A stretch of DNA of 64,000 nt from Hetaerina americana (lineage: Eukaryota > Arthropoda > Insecta > Odonata > Calopterygidae). The stretch lies in assembly GCA_022747635.1 (NCBI GenBank), contig JAKTNV010000003.1:52392857-52456856 (forward strand), given 5' to 3'. Below the pieces are notes generated by a model. It did not search any database, was not told the DNA's origin, and saw only the letters and a program-made list of their open reading frames with translations. Below, one piece after another: positions 10,793 through 22,070 of this stretch. The position numbers were made by a program, and so were the translations under genes. How positions within the stretch are numbered: the first letter of the stretch is position 1; every line of letters starts with the position of its first letter.

Positions 10793-11945
10793 TACGGGTG
10801 ATCCCAGAAAAACCCGACCCAAAAAGAAACAAAAATTTTGGGAAAAAAATTTTATATTTTTCAACATAATCTCCTTTCAACTCTATACACTTTACCCAGC
10901 GATGTTCAATAAGTGCGATACCCTTTTCATAATAAGAACTTTCTTGCTCCTCAAGCTAGCTATTAACTGCTGACATCACTTCTTCACGGTTGGAAAATCA
11001 TTGACCACCATTGGAAACCTTTGACCGTTTTTTCAAGTTTACGAACAGAAAATAATCATAGAGTGCTAAATCTGGCGAATAGGATGCATGAGGTAGCAAT
11101 CCAAACTTTAATTCATTAATTTTGGCCATTGCAATTACGGTTTTTTGAGCTTGTGTGTTGTCTTGATGAAACAACACTTTCTTTTTAGTCAGATGCGACC
11201 GCTTTTGCTTGATTTCTTCGCTCGAGCGTTGTAATAAGTTTGCATAATACTCGTCATTGATAGTTTTTCCTTTTCAAGATAGTCAATGAAAATTATCCCA
11301 CGAGTATCCAAAAAAAGCGACGCCAGGCCTGAAGATGTAACGGTTTTCGCGTTCTTTGCCGCCAGTTCTCCCTTTTGAATCCATTGATTTGATTGTTCTT
11401 TTGTCTCGGATGTGAAGTAATGGAACAAGTGTTTCATCCACGGATATGGAGAGGTGCAAAATTTCTGCTTTGTGGTTGTGAAACTTTGCTAAACACTCAA
11501 TTGAAACATCTTCACGACACTGGTTTTGCTCTAGTGAGAGCTTTCATCTTACACACAGCTTTCTCATATCCAAATTTTCAGTAAATATGCGATGTGTTAC
11601 ACTGTTTGAAATGCCTACTATGACTGCTAGCTCGCGCACTTTCAGTCGACGTTCATCCAGTATCACTTTGTGGATTTTCTTCACAGTTTCTGGAGTCGTC
11701 ACCTCATTTGGTCGACCAATGCGATGCTGAATATTTTACCGTTGTTAACGAAGGACTAGACTCATTCTAGAATCCAGGTTAGCTTTTATATTGGTTGGGC
11801 TGAGGCCTTTCAAATGGAAGTATGGTATCAACTTACGATGACCAATTTTCTCCATTTTCACAAATTCACTAAAACCGTTCTCCAATGATTGCTGCCAAAT
11901 AAATACTAAACAATGTAGCAACAAGTGCGTTTTCAAACTTCAAAC
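10793..11945 (-). mobile_element. mariner transposon, irritans-like, inactivated
   Basis: DNA transposon relic containing a broken transposase on the minus strand. The end near 10793 carries a mariner-type terminal sequence (gggtgatcccagaaaaaccc). I could not find its inverted partner near 11940, so the transposase 5' end of the element may be truncated or diverged. Boundaries are approximate. Confidence 0.7.
10860..11855 (-). pseudogene. mariner transposase pseudogene
   Basis: Read on the minus strand from ATG 11855-11853 (MEKIGHRKLIPYFHLKGLSP…) to about 10860, about 332 codons in broken frames, near the usual 345 of the family. The N-terminal helix-turn-helix part loses a segment after about residue 29, where sequence jumps towards the RPNEVTTPETV linker. 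All three catalytic acidic positions of a DD34D mariner can still be found: SVDET (first Asp), FHQDN (second Asp) and SPDLALYDYF (third Asp). The stretch around DET is split by a frameshift, and several stops interrupt the rest. The family enzyme cuts at TA targets in the nucleus. This copy cannot make it. Confidence 0.8.
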
Positions 11946-12259
11946 ATATAGTTTATAGATTGCATACTTTCTAATACAGTGATATGATATATTTTAAACA
12001 ACTACCGTCATCTCTAGGTCAAGCCGGGTACTTATGAGACCACTTTCATATGTTTCCGAAATGGGTACCTGTTTGGCATTCACTTTAAGTAAGTGATAAA
12101 AGCCATTGTGACGCCGATTTGAGCGATTTTTCATTATTTTTTTAATTTTATACCTTGGAAGTATTTTGAAACGTATCTGCACTTTTAAGGCTTCTCTAAT
12201 GTCATTGAAAATAAATTCCGCCAAAAAACTTCATCATAATATAGTCTTGCAGAAGTAAA

Positions 12260-13152
12260 AGTTCTTTCTCAAAAGTAGTGTTATTTACTTTTCCCGGATA
12301 GACGGACGGACGAGAGGCGGTTTCTCTCACTGGGCTCGAGGGAGGGGAGTCACAGGAAAACGGAATGCGGATCATTCGTGAGTGGATTAGAGGTTTGCAA
12401 AACCTCTTTAACGTGACCTTGTTACCATCCATCTTGGACGGGTTACTAAAATTACGCCATCAAATTGGCGTGAAAATGGGTTAAACCGGGAAAGAGACTC
12501 ATGGCATTGTAATGCACCTTCTGGTAATAACGTATGCGTAGTAATGCGTAGATTTGGTGTTTTTGTGTGATAAAAGTTGTTTTAGAAGGGAGGACAAGGT
12601 GTAGAAGACGCAGAACGTTCAGGACCTCAAAAAGTGATGAAAATCTTGCAAGAGTGAACCTTTGTTTGGACAGGAATCGCAGATTAAGTGCTCGCGTGGA
12701 TTTGGATGACCTTGCATCCTTTAAGGTGTTGTGTATAGACTTGAGACCTAAAACATGGGTACATGAAAAGTGTGTGCGAATATGGTGCCACACTGGTCTC
12801 GGAGGAACAAAAGGAAACTCGCACGCGGATCTTCCAAGAGCTTCTCGACCATGTGATTGAGGATCCATATTGTTTAGACAATGCTCCACCAGACTTTTCC
12901 CCCTTTCCGCACCTCAAATCCGTGCCGAGACAACGTCACCACGGCTCGGTGGAAACGTTACAACAAGCCGTGGAGAGGGATCTTAGCAGCATTCCGGGCG
13001 ACACCTTCCAGAAGGCTTACGAGGCGTGGAAGATTCGCTGGTAACGGTGTGTGGGCTCACCAGTGTGCTACTTAGAAGATATTTTAGTAAATGTATCAAT
13101 CCTGGAAATAATTTTTTTATTGACAAAGTCCTATTCCTTTTTTGAACATACC
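12260..13152 (+). mobile_element. internally deleted mariner derivative, copy 1
   Basis: About 890 bp with diverged mariner-like ends (ctcaaaagtagtg near 12270; inverted equivalent near 13130-13150). Inside are two transposase pieces joined directly: an N-terminal part (12560-12875; recognisable FRTSKSDENLARV and VCANMVPH in shifting frames) and a C-terminal part (12876-13041; LDNAPPDFSPFPHLKS, then ETLQQAVERDL and AYEAWKIRW). The central region with the first two catalytic Asp residues is missing. It matches 26165-27093 end to end, including the deletion junction. Confidence 0.8.
12560..13044 (+). pseudogene. mariner transposase remnant with core deletion
   Basis: The helix-turn-helix linker motif typical of mariner (a TSK-DEN-ARV type stretch) starts near 12620. 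The frame shifts at least once by about 12765. After EEQKETRTRIFQELLDHV comes EDPYC, and then the sequence jumps to LDNAPPDF, the tail of the third catalytic motif. In an intact enzyme about 130-150 residues lie between these points. The end (…FQKAYEAWKIRW, stop at 13042) is the normal mariner C-terminus, slightly shortened. The 93-codon frame at 12763-13044 is this fusion and should not be read as a host gene. Confidence 0.8.
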
Positions 13153-16100
13153 ATGTATAAATCGTAAAATGAAGTCTATGATTTCTAGCTTAGCATCAAT
13201 TTGTTTAATTCTTATTCAGTTAATGCTAATTCTAAATTCATTACAAAAAAATTAAGAATAACTGGTGGCAAAATATAGTAAAAAAATATTGAGTTATTTT
13301 TGTTGGTAACATGTAGAAATAATTATATGGTGTGTTATAATGGTGGGAAATCCGTCTCCGTTGAATTCATTTCCATTTGAATAAATTTAATTGTGGAGTC
13401 AAGCTTTCCATCACGTATGCTTCGTTCCGAGCGCCATGGGATTCACTTTTCACCCCTTATATTGGACTCATCCTGTCCATTTGTGTGCTCTATCGGCTAA
13501 CGTAACTAATCCAGCTCCCCCATTCAACCCAGTGGTGTCGCGGCCTCCGACAATGGGGAGATCAGTGAATAAGTTTCAAGTGAGGTTGAAACGGAGAGCA
13601 GTAGCTGAAGCGTCGTTAATCTTTGGGATGTGAAGCGCGCTGCCCATGCGCTCTTCTCGATATCGCTTCGCCTTTGTCCAAAACTGCCCCATTTATCCTC
13701 CCTCTGTCTCACATTATCCCTCACTCGCTTTTTCTCTTCATTTTTCTTTACAACTCTTCTGAACCAACCTTCCCATACCATCTCTCCTTTAAAACACCCT
13801 CCCGCGTCCCTTTTCCAATGCTTAATGAATATCGTAATAGGACTAACGTCATAAGAGGGACATTTGGCTGAAAGCCGCGGTGGCCTTTCTACCAGGTTGA
13901 AAGTTTGCTTGATTCCGGAAAACGGCCTGTAAGGTTTCTTACCGGTCGTTTGCCTGTGTGTTACAAGAAATGGATATAAAAAGCTTTGCATAAAAGAAAA
14001 GACATATCAGAAGAAGATTTATCATGAGCCAGTGTTGAGGAGGAGAACAGAAGTGAATGAGTATTAAAGGAAAAACTGGGTTTTTCATGACGCAAAATTA
14101 ATTTGCTTTGTCTTCTACTTTAGCAAAATCATATTATTTTATGTAATACCCATGATTGTGTCATAAAAATTGTTCTCTTTTTAAACTTTACTCTTTATTC
14201 TTTCCATGTTTACGAAATTTATCGCAGAATTACTGTAACAAGTTAAATTATTTGGATTTAAAACTTTGTTTTTACAATAATGAAGGATATTTTCTGCTTT
14301 ATAAATAGTAAAAATAAAATTTTGAATTCTTTAAGTCATATTTAGATATAATTCAGTAATTTATCCACATTTCACTTCACAAAATAACAAAGTTTTTTAG
14401 AATTTTGTTCAATAGTTGAACTCATTGTGAAAAATTACTTAATTTTCTTTGGTTTTCAGCAAAAAATGTTAAATACATATCATATCATTATTACACTCAT
14501 TCCTGTTGAATTAAAAAATTAAGTACCAGTAAAATTAAATACATACGCATGATCATATATTTATTTAATAATTGCCCAGTCTAATGCTACGTGCATTTTT
14601 TGCATGTAAAATCCATATATGTTAAAATGAGTAAATTGTTGTTTGTATGGCATAATATACTTTACTACGTAGTGTATTTTGTATATTTGTTAAATAGGCA
14701 TCCAGGAATGAGGGAATAGAGTATGGGTAGATGATATTAGGTCCGAGATATTAGGGAATGAAAAATGGTGACATTCAAGAGACGCCTAAGGTGACCAAAA
14801 TGAAGTATTTATATCTGTTATAATTGGATATCAGAACTCGTAGTTATTAGGGAGCTTTTCCTATCTCAAGAGAAAAATCTTCAATAATCTGCAGAGAAAA
14901 ATCTCACAATATATAACTAACACTTAACATTTTGCAAATTGACTAATATTGAACGTATAAGCTTATTGCGTACTGCGGGCGGCTTTAATTTTTTAAACCA
15001 CTTGGTTTAATTTCCATATTTATTTCTTTCGAGTATCGTACAGGATATGATTTTACACAATTATTAATAATTTTTCGTTAATAGGGCAGTAATGATTAGA
15101 AATTTGGCTTCAAATTAGTAAATTTGACACGATACAAAATGCCTGATGATAAACTAGCTAGTAAATTGAAATAACACAAAATATTTTATCAAATACGATT
15201 AGAAAATGAAAATTAGGTATTTTGATTCAGACATAACTATTGCCTACGTTTTAAGTTACAATATAGTTTTTTAATTGTAGCATTATTTTTAGTTCAAAAA
15301 TCCCTTTGCAGCAATTACTAACTTGGTAATTATCGATACTTTTTAATGATACATCTCAAACAGGTTTAACATTATGCATCATTCCTGAGACGGTTCTGAA
15401 AATCATGGGAAATTAATCAGCTTTTTTGATTGCTACAAAATGTCACAATTCATGTGTTTCTATTATGAATAATAATTTCATGTATGAATAATATGATGAA
15501 AAGGTTCTGCCTTAAAAGTGAATAAGAATGAACAAGGATTTCATGCACTAATCGGGCATAAATTTTTTCACAAACCATGTTTTTTAAAAATTCATCCGAT
15601 TACATAAATTCTCCTAATAGCTTTAAGCCGCGAAACATATTTTTTTGTTATGTAAGAAGTAAGATTCAATCGCATTAAATGAGAAAAATAAACCAAAAGT
15701 AAATTTTGAATAATGACTTCAGCCTCATGGGATGTATAATTTTTAATTTAAGGAGAGAGTGGTCTTTAATGGTAACACGATGCAAATAACTGATTTCCAA
15801 CGGTGGTTTATTGTCAAGAAATCGCCAAAAATATATTTTCAATGCCATTATCCAGGGGCAAGGTACGATATTTTAGCTCTACATCATAACTACCATTCTG
15901 CCCATTAAAAAGACAAATATAGAATGAGTTAATATTGACAGGCATTACTAATCCCATTTTGACTTCATAAAAGTATATAGTTTCTTTTTCCCTTCGCTAC
16001 GGTAACTAATAAATTCATCAAGTCATCGACTTTTTTATGTCTAACAAATTCTTACATTCTTTGAGATGTCAATACATTTACTAACGGGTATGATGGGAAA

Positions 16101-18411
16101 ATTTGTCAAGGGTGTGAATATTGCAGATTTCGTAAATCATACTATAGGTCTACTCATTGCTGGGAATTAAAATGGTATTTTGATTGATTAATAAGAATTC
16201 ATTGCAAACGCTTTTCTTCAGAAAAAATGCTCACACTACAATTGAAACGTCTAGAGGTACAAAACGCATTATCATTCAGTTAATTATGTCTTTTTAGTGG
16301 ATTTATCATTAGAATGAATTGATTTTTTAGGCAAATTGACGGTTGAGTTCATAACCTAGTAATGGATTACAATTCTTGAACGTCATGGCAGACCATTACT
16401 TAGCGATCCCCATATGATGAGGGATGAATTATGGATTAACTGATCAACAGGATATCATCACTGCTGCCATTATTCCAATAACTACGAAAAATTTAACAAA
16501 ACCCACGTCAGAATATTTCCTTATTCCATGTAGCAATCCAACCATGCTACTCATATCTATCAGAGAAACTTACTTTTCCATCTCTTGCTTACCCGGACCT
16601 TCATTTCCCCTTCGTGCCGCGCCGGAAACACTCTCAAGGGGCCAAAGACACCGGACCAGAGCGTACGTGATGTATGCGCGCCCGCGTGAGCGACCGAGCG
16701 GGAGATAGGAGGAAAGGGAAGATCTTGGCATCGAAAGGCATGAGAGCAGTCAACAGATGACCTCCAGGGACCTCTGAACCCCATGCTTCAGTTCACTACC
16801 TTCGTCCGTGCAGGACTGAAACCGGGCGTGTCTTAAATACTCAAGCACGCCTTCCACCCTTCGCTGCCATGGCTCAGCCGGCAACGCCTGCTGAATCTGC
16901 TAGCACCAGAATTTCATCCACCCTCCGAATCCTTAGAACGAGCTATTTTCTTCCCATCTCTTACTACCTCTCTTCCACCATCTCTCTATCTATCAATCTA
17001 CAACTCTCTCTCTCTCTCTCTTATTCTCTCCCTTTATCCTTTCCCATCCGATCATTTAGTCCCAAGGCAAAGAGAGTGAAAAGTGTGTTAAACTCGGACT
17101 CACAATTGTAGAATTGGACTTGGCATGGACGGTCAAAGGGTACTTTATCTTCACGTTTCCAATGAGTGACGGTCTTCTCCGGAAATCTACCCAAGTATAT
17201 TAGCGGTCAAATGGGTAAACTTCTAGCTTTTTCAAGGTTTTCCGTAATTCCATGAGGATAAATATTTTGGGATCTACTTGTTTCTTTCCACTTCAAAAGT
17301 ATATGCTCGTGCATGGAGTCCGCTTGGAAATGCTTTATAAAACATTGATTTACGTGGTTATTAAATTTTACCTTCATATAGAGTGAATATTTTTAATCAA
17401 TGGATTTTCTTAGTGTAACCCGATTGATATGTTTGGGGTCAGAATGTTTTTAAAAATTAAATTTACGAACCAGGTGGCTCTCGTCCTGATTTCGCGGTCC
17501 CTTGGTTTTGGAGAGGAGTTGGGTTGACTCAAAAAGGTGAATTAGGCACGACGGGAAGGAAAGCGCACGACTTCATCTGATTGGTGAGGGCAACTACCGT
17601 CGTCTCCTTCGTTTTCTCGACCAATATGCACAGCAGTTCCCTGCCTGATACACCCACCAAAAATACGTTTTTACCCCCCTCATTCGCTCGACAGTTCGTA
17701 TCGGCATTGAGGGAGGGGGATGTATCCGTACGTAGGGCTAAGGAGAAGTTCCCCCAGGTAGTGATACTAACTCTGTTCTTCCTACTTAATATTCTGGCTC
17801 GACGTACTCAGGGCAAGGGGGATGCTTCGAAAGATCAATATAGCTATATCAGTTACACACGTTTTTCATTAAATATCACGTGCACCGTGATTTAGGCTTT
17901 GTCTTTAATGTTCAAATACAATACCGTTTTTCTTTCATTTATCATTTCAATGTAAAAGGTTAAGTTACATCCCTTAAATTCCTTGGTGTAATTTATGAAA
18001 GCAATATCTAAAATCATGCATCGAAATCAATAGAATAAAAGCTGACAATAATGACTAACAATATCAAGAGTATTAAAACGTTCCCCTAATGATGTTTTAA
18101 GTCGTTTGCGTACATTATAATAATCACCTGAGCCAGAGGCTCTTCGATGGGAATTTCGCCTTCAGTGATGCCTGGAAAGGTATTTTGTTCATTGACCGTT
18201 TGTGAAAGCTGCCAAAGGCGATATCTCCTCATCTTAGTAGCAAAATTTCCTCATCCTCTTAAAACTTCCCAGGAAAAAATATCGTCTTGCTTCCGCTCGC
18301 CTCCACTTCTTGCACAATATTAAACTGGAGTATATTGTAATGAACATCCTGTAGCGTATGCAACGTGGCAATGCATATGTAATCGCATGGCTATATATAC
18401 TCAAGGATAAT
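13153..18411. other. non-coding DNA, no gene recognised
   Basis: AT-rich throughout 13.15-16.4 kb, apart from a mixed-composition patch at 13.39-13.95 kb whose frames (up to 155 codons, minus) lack motifs. A GC-richer patch at 16.56-16.87 kb (many CG dinucleotides) is followed by a C/T-rich run with (CT)n at 17003-17021. A mixed patch at 17.47-17.85 kb holds a 104-codon frame with no recognised domain. No repeat family was matched here. Confidence 0.5.
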
Positions 18412-18718
18412 ATCTTCCTTTTGCGGCCTGCGAAGGGTTTTTCGGGTTTCCCCTTCGCCTAGGGTAAATGCCAGGCCAATGCTACCCCGCGAAAAGATAA
18501 AAGATACATGCAATAGCTGAACGAAAGACTTTATAAAACAGTTTTTAGACCCTGAAGAGGCGCACAGCCTAAAACAGGGCTTCCTTGTTTGTTGTACAAC
18601 TCACTGTTTATATTTACTGTTACATTGTTACCTGTTATTTGTTGCTTATAAATGTTATGTACAACAACCTGGATAAATAAACACCTTTTTGAATTGAATT
18701 GAATTGAATCTTCCTTTT
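18412..18718 (+). mobile_element. short retroelement with (GAATT)n tail and 11-bp target-site duplication
   Basis: The 285-bp insert (18423-18707) is flanked by a perfect direct repeat atcttcctttt at 18412-18422 and 18708-18718. This is the target-site duplication expected from target-primed reverse transcription. The insert starts in a GC-rich segment (gcggcctgcgaagggttttt), contains an AATAAA-type signal near 18675, and ends in short tandem gaatt units. It is either a 5'-truncated LINE 3' end or a SINE. No tRNA-like boxes are evident. Confidence 0.75.
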
Positions 18719-19579
18719 CTGTTCCATGTTATCATGCCTTATGAATGCTACAAAACATCACCTTCGGTTGAGGAATGTACCACTTAATAATAAGGGAAGA
18801 ATTAAAGATTTGTGTAAAAAATTTATTTCATTCAAGACAAAATAGATAATTTCTCTGGGAGAAAAACTTAACCATTGCTCCTTTCGTACGTATTAAATAA
18901 CTTAGCATATTCAGCATTTGCCAAATAGTCGCGCACCAGAGTATAAGGTTTCGTAAGTATACGTTTGGGTTTTACAATGTAAATGTAAGTCTACATGCAT
19001 ATATGTATCAAATCCATCTTAATTTAGGCTGATCTTCGTTATTAATAATTGATTCATAAATAAAATATAAATACAAATTTAATTAATAATTATTTATCTC
19101 CTACGAGTTCTAAGCCATTTAAAAGTGCCCTTAAAAAATAATTTACGAAGAATGTTCAACTTTTATGATAATCTAATTTTTTCGTCTGGAAATTGAGCAG
19201 ATGTAAATTTTGTCATTAATTTTAAAATACGCTAGCAGTCTTTGTGATAGAAACATAACCGATCATGTTTTTAAAAAATGCAAAACAAAACCGCATTCCA
19301 TGTTAAAGTTTTCACCAGCCGTTTAATATTTTTACTCAACGTTCCAGTCATCAAATCTCTCCTCCTTCTGAAAACTTTGTCAAAAGCAATTATACTTATT
19401 ATGTTCCTAATGCTATAAACATTTTATTCCCACTTACTTCTGGGATAGGTAAACTATTCCACATACTCTAGTTTTTGAAATTATATTTTGAAATAAAATA
19501 CGGGTTTATTTTTTTTTCAAAAACCACGTAATCTTTTTTTTTCTTTTCAATGAATGTCATACTATACCAATCGTACCAA

Positions 19580-21870
19580 ATTTCCAATGAGGGCAGTGGG
19601 CTGACTGGAAAACTTAATCTTTATCATCCACTAGTCTAACTGATTTAAAGAATTGTGCCCTGATTCACAGACTATTTTCAGTTCTTCCTATGCCACTTAA
19701 ATCATTTTTGCCAGACATACGTTAAAAATCCCCATTGATAATGGACACGCTCCTCCTACCCTCTTTCTGACCATGCTATCTCTCCACCTGCCACACGCAT
19801 TTAAGTAGCCAAATCTACTCCTATTTCCTGCCATGTATTCTTAAATTCTACCCAATTCCCTTTCCCAGACTCCTACTTGAAATATAAAAAAAAAACAAAG
19901 AATGCATCCTGCCTTTTTACCATTTTCTTCTTAATTAGTTGTCTCATTAATACTATGGCATCAAGCGTTCTTCTTTTCTTTCTGCACACAAATTGATTAT
20001 ACCGTAAGTAATCAATTGCCAAGATTAGGCTTATTTTTCCACAGTGCTTACATCTGGCTGCGTTTCCCTTTATTGGAATGGGAAGCTAAAATGAAGTTCA
20101 TGAAATCTTCCCATCAAATACTTTCCTCATAAAGGATGAGTATTAATCCATAAAAACTTTTACTCCCATGTTTTTTAAACACATGTACGAGGTTACGTAG
20201 TTCTGTGGGAATATTATCCACCCTTATGACCTCGTATTATTTTAATTCCCTTGGTGCTCTTTCTATCTAGCTATCAAGTATGCCTGGACCTAGGCTATCC
20301 TCATTTAAGTCATTTTCTTTTCCGATATTTAAACTCACTGCCCTAATTTCGCTGCCATTTAGATCCTCAGGGTATTTTTTCCATCCCTCTCGAATATTTT
20401 CTGATTTAATTAATGATATTCTTATTGTATCTCTAATAGTGAGCACGGATATTCCCATTTACAGTCTGATAGATTTTTTACCTTCATATACAAGGACCCA
20501 CTGTTGTCCTTCCATTGTAACCTCTCTACGCACATTCTTTCATTTTTAATATTTGCAAGTTTAGACATAGTTTTTTACTCACTGCCATTTTTCCTCTATT
20601 ATCTGTGTATATCTTCTCACACATAATATTCTTTTTTAATTTTGCCGTGCAAACCTTTATTTTTGCCCCGATTAACATTTGTACACTCCATTTAGCCATT
20701 CATCTTCCCTATTTAACCTCTTGAATTTAGTGTTACATTTCATGAGTAGTAAATTATAATCTGAATCCACATCTGCTCTCGGAAAACTGCGAAAATTGAT
20801 CACGCTGTGCCAAAATCTGTGGCCATAGTATAGTCCGACTAAGCCTTTATCAATCTCTGGGCATATTTTATTCATGCCTACGCTTATTATGGTGTTAATG
20901 CCAAGTATTAATTGTGATTTTACCATGTCTATTGCAGGACTCTATTGCTTCTTCCCCACTGTTATTCCTTGTTCTCTAACTGTACTATTCCACCCCACAA
21001 CCATCTCTTCCTTTCCCTTACGCAGCGTTCAAATCCCCCAAAACTATCAAATGATTCCCACATGAAACGCTTTCAATTATATCCTCTAACTGATCGTGTA
21101 CACTGTCGACTTCTTCCAACTAATGATTAATAGGTAGACCTGAACAATGATCAAGTTCGTTGCTTTTGCTTTTATTTTAGCATTACTTTTTTATTAATCT
21201 TCTGCTTAATGTTTGCTACACTTTTACCTACCTTTTGGTTCAATATTAATACCACCCCTCACTGGATCTCCTCCCCTTTGTTTAATGTTACTCTGTAACT
21301 CTCGCTCCAGTAAACTATCCCTCTGTGTCACGTCGCATAGCACTAAAAACATCTATATTTCTTTTTCCCGTATCTCGCTCTTTAAGTTCAAATTTTCCTG
21401 ACCTCAACATCTGTCTAAAATTCTGAGTCCCTATTTTAACTGTATCGGTCCTCTTCTTAGATTTCTGTGCTGCTGCCGTCGATTTCACTTTATCTTTGCA
21501 AGGATTTTATGTGGTGGCAACCGCGGAAGCCTTACCTATCCCGCTGTCGGATACGACACATGGTCTCATTCTTAGATAAAGATTCGATATAGTAGAAGGA
21601 TAAATAATTGAGGTGGTTTTCCGTTGCCTTCCTCAATATTATTTTTATTTGAACACCATCACTCAAATGACGACTCCACTGGGGTCGGGCCCTTTTTCAG
21701 CACCTCCTATTCTACTACTACTACTAAACTCCTCTAATTACACAATACAAATTTCCTTTCATCTGTGTCCTTCTTTTGACCTATCTGGCATCGGTAACTC
21801 TACCAGGAACAATTATTGTTGCTCCCGCCAGTGAAGCCCCGTAGAGGTAGGAGAAAGACCAGCCGTTCCA
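19580..21870 (-). mobile_element. RTE-type LINE remnant (endonuclease plus RT), degenerate
   Basis: Reading the minus strand from 21870 downwards, the order is that of an RTE-clade polyprotein. The endonuclease C-terminal part (20672-20926) contains HRFWHSVINFRSFPRADVDS, then a diverged SDH box (SDYNLLLMK). The linker (20267-20458) contains ENIREGWKKYPEDLNG. RT fragments lie at 19750-20070 (KCGISLILA-like; TLDAIVLMRQLIKK), and VRLVDDKD near 19620 stands at the (Y/F)ADD box. Stops and frameshifts are frequent, and the GVRQGC-type segment is missing. The 5' end near 21810-21870 carries a tgctcccgcc motif also seen at the 5' end of the 34-35.6 kb copy. Confidence 0.7.
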
Positions 21871-21879
21871 CCACGTCAT

Positions 21880-22070
21880 TTCTTTAGGACCCATGTGTGA
21901 TAAAAAACACGTAAAAGTACCCACGTATTTCGTTACCCACGTTAGTGGAGAAGCTGGAAGAATTGAGAAAACAAATAGAAATAAAAGTCCTGGAACGGAA
22001 ATCAAACCACGGACCTTAGGTTTACTGAACCGATGCTCTAAACACTACGTAGTGTTCCACGCGCCATTAA
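21880..22070 (-). mobile_element. tRNA-derived SINE (minus strand)
   Basis: On the minus strand, a tRNA-like head runs from about 22066: A-box-like sequence in tagtgtttagagcatcgg and B-box-like sequence in gtggtttgatttccgttcc. It is followed by a body with ggtaacgaaatacgtgggta. The head resembles those at 37.7 and 58.7 kb, while the body differs from the SINE at 8.2 kb. It lies immediately upstream of the 5' end of the RTE fragment. Confidence 0.55.

Noticed and set aside
12763..13044. 93-codon host gene
   Set aside because: It is the fusion of the two ends of a mariner transposase across an internal deletion.
17581..17895. exon-like frame with possible donor near 17760
   Set aside because: A plausible cag|gta site and open frame exist, but there is no domain, no partner exon and no acceptor that I trust.
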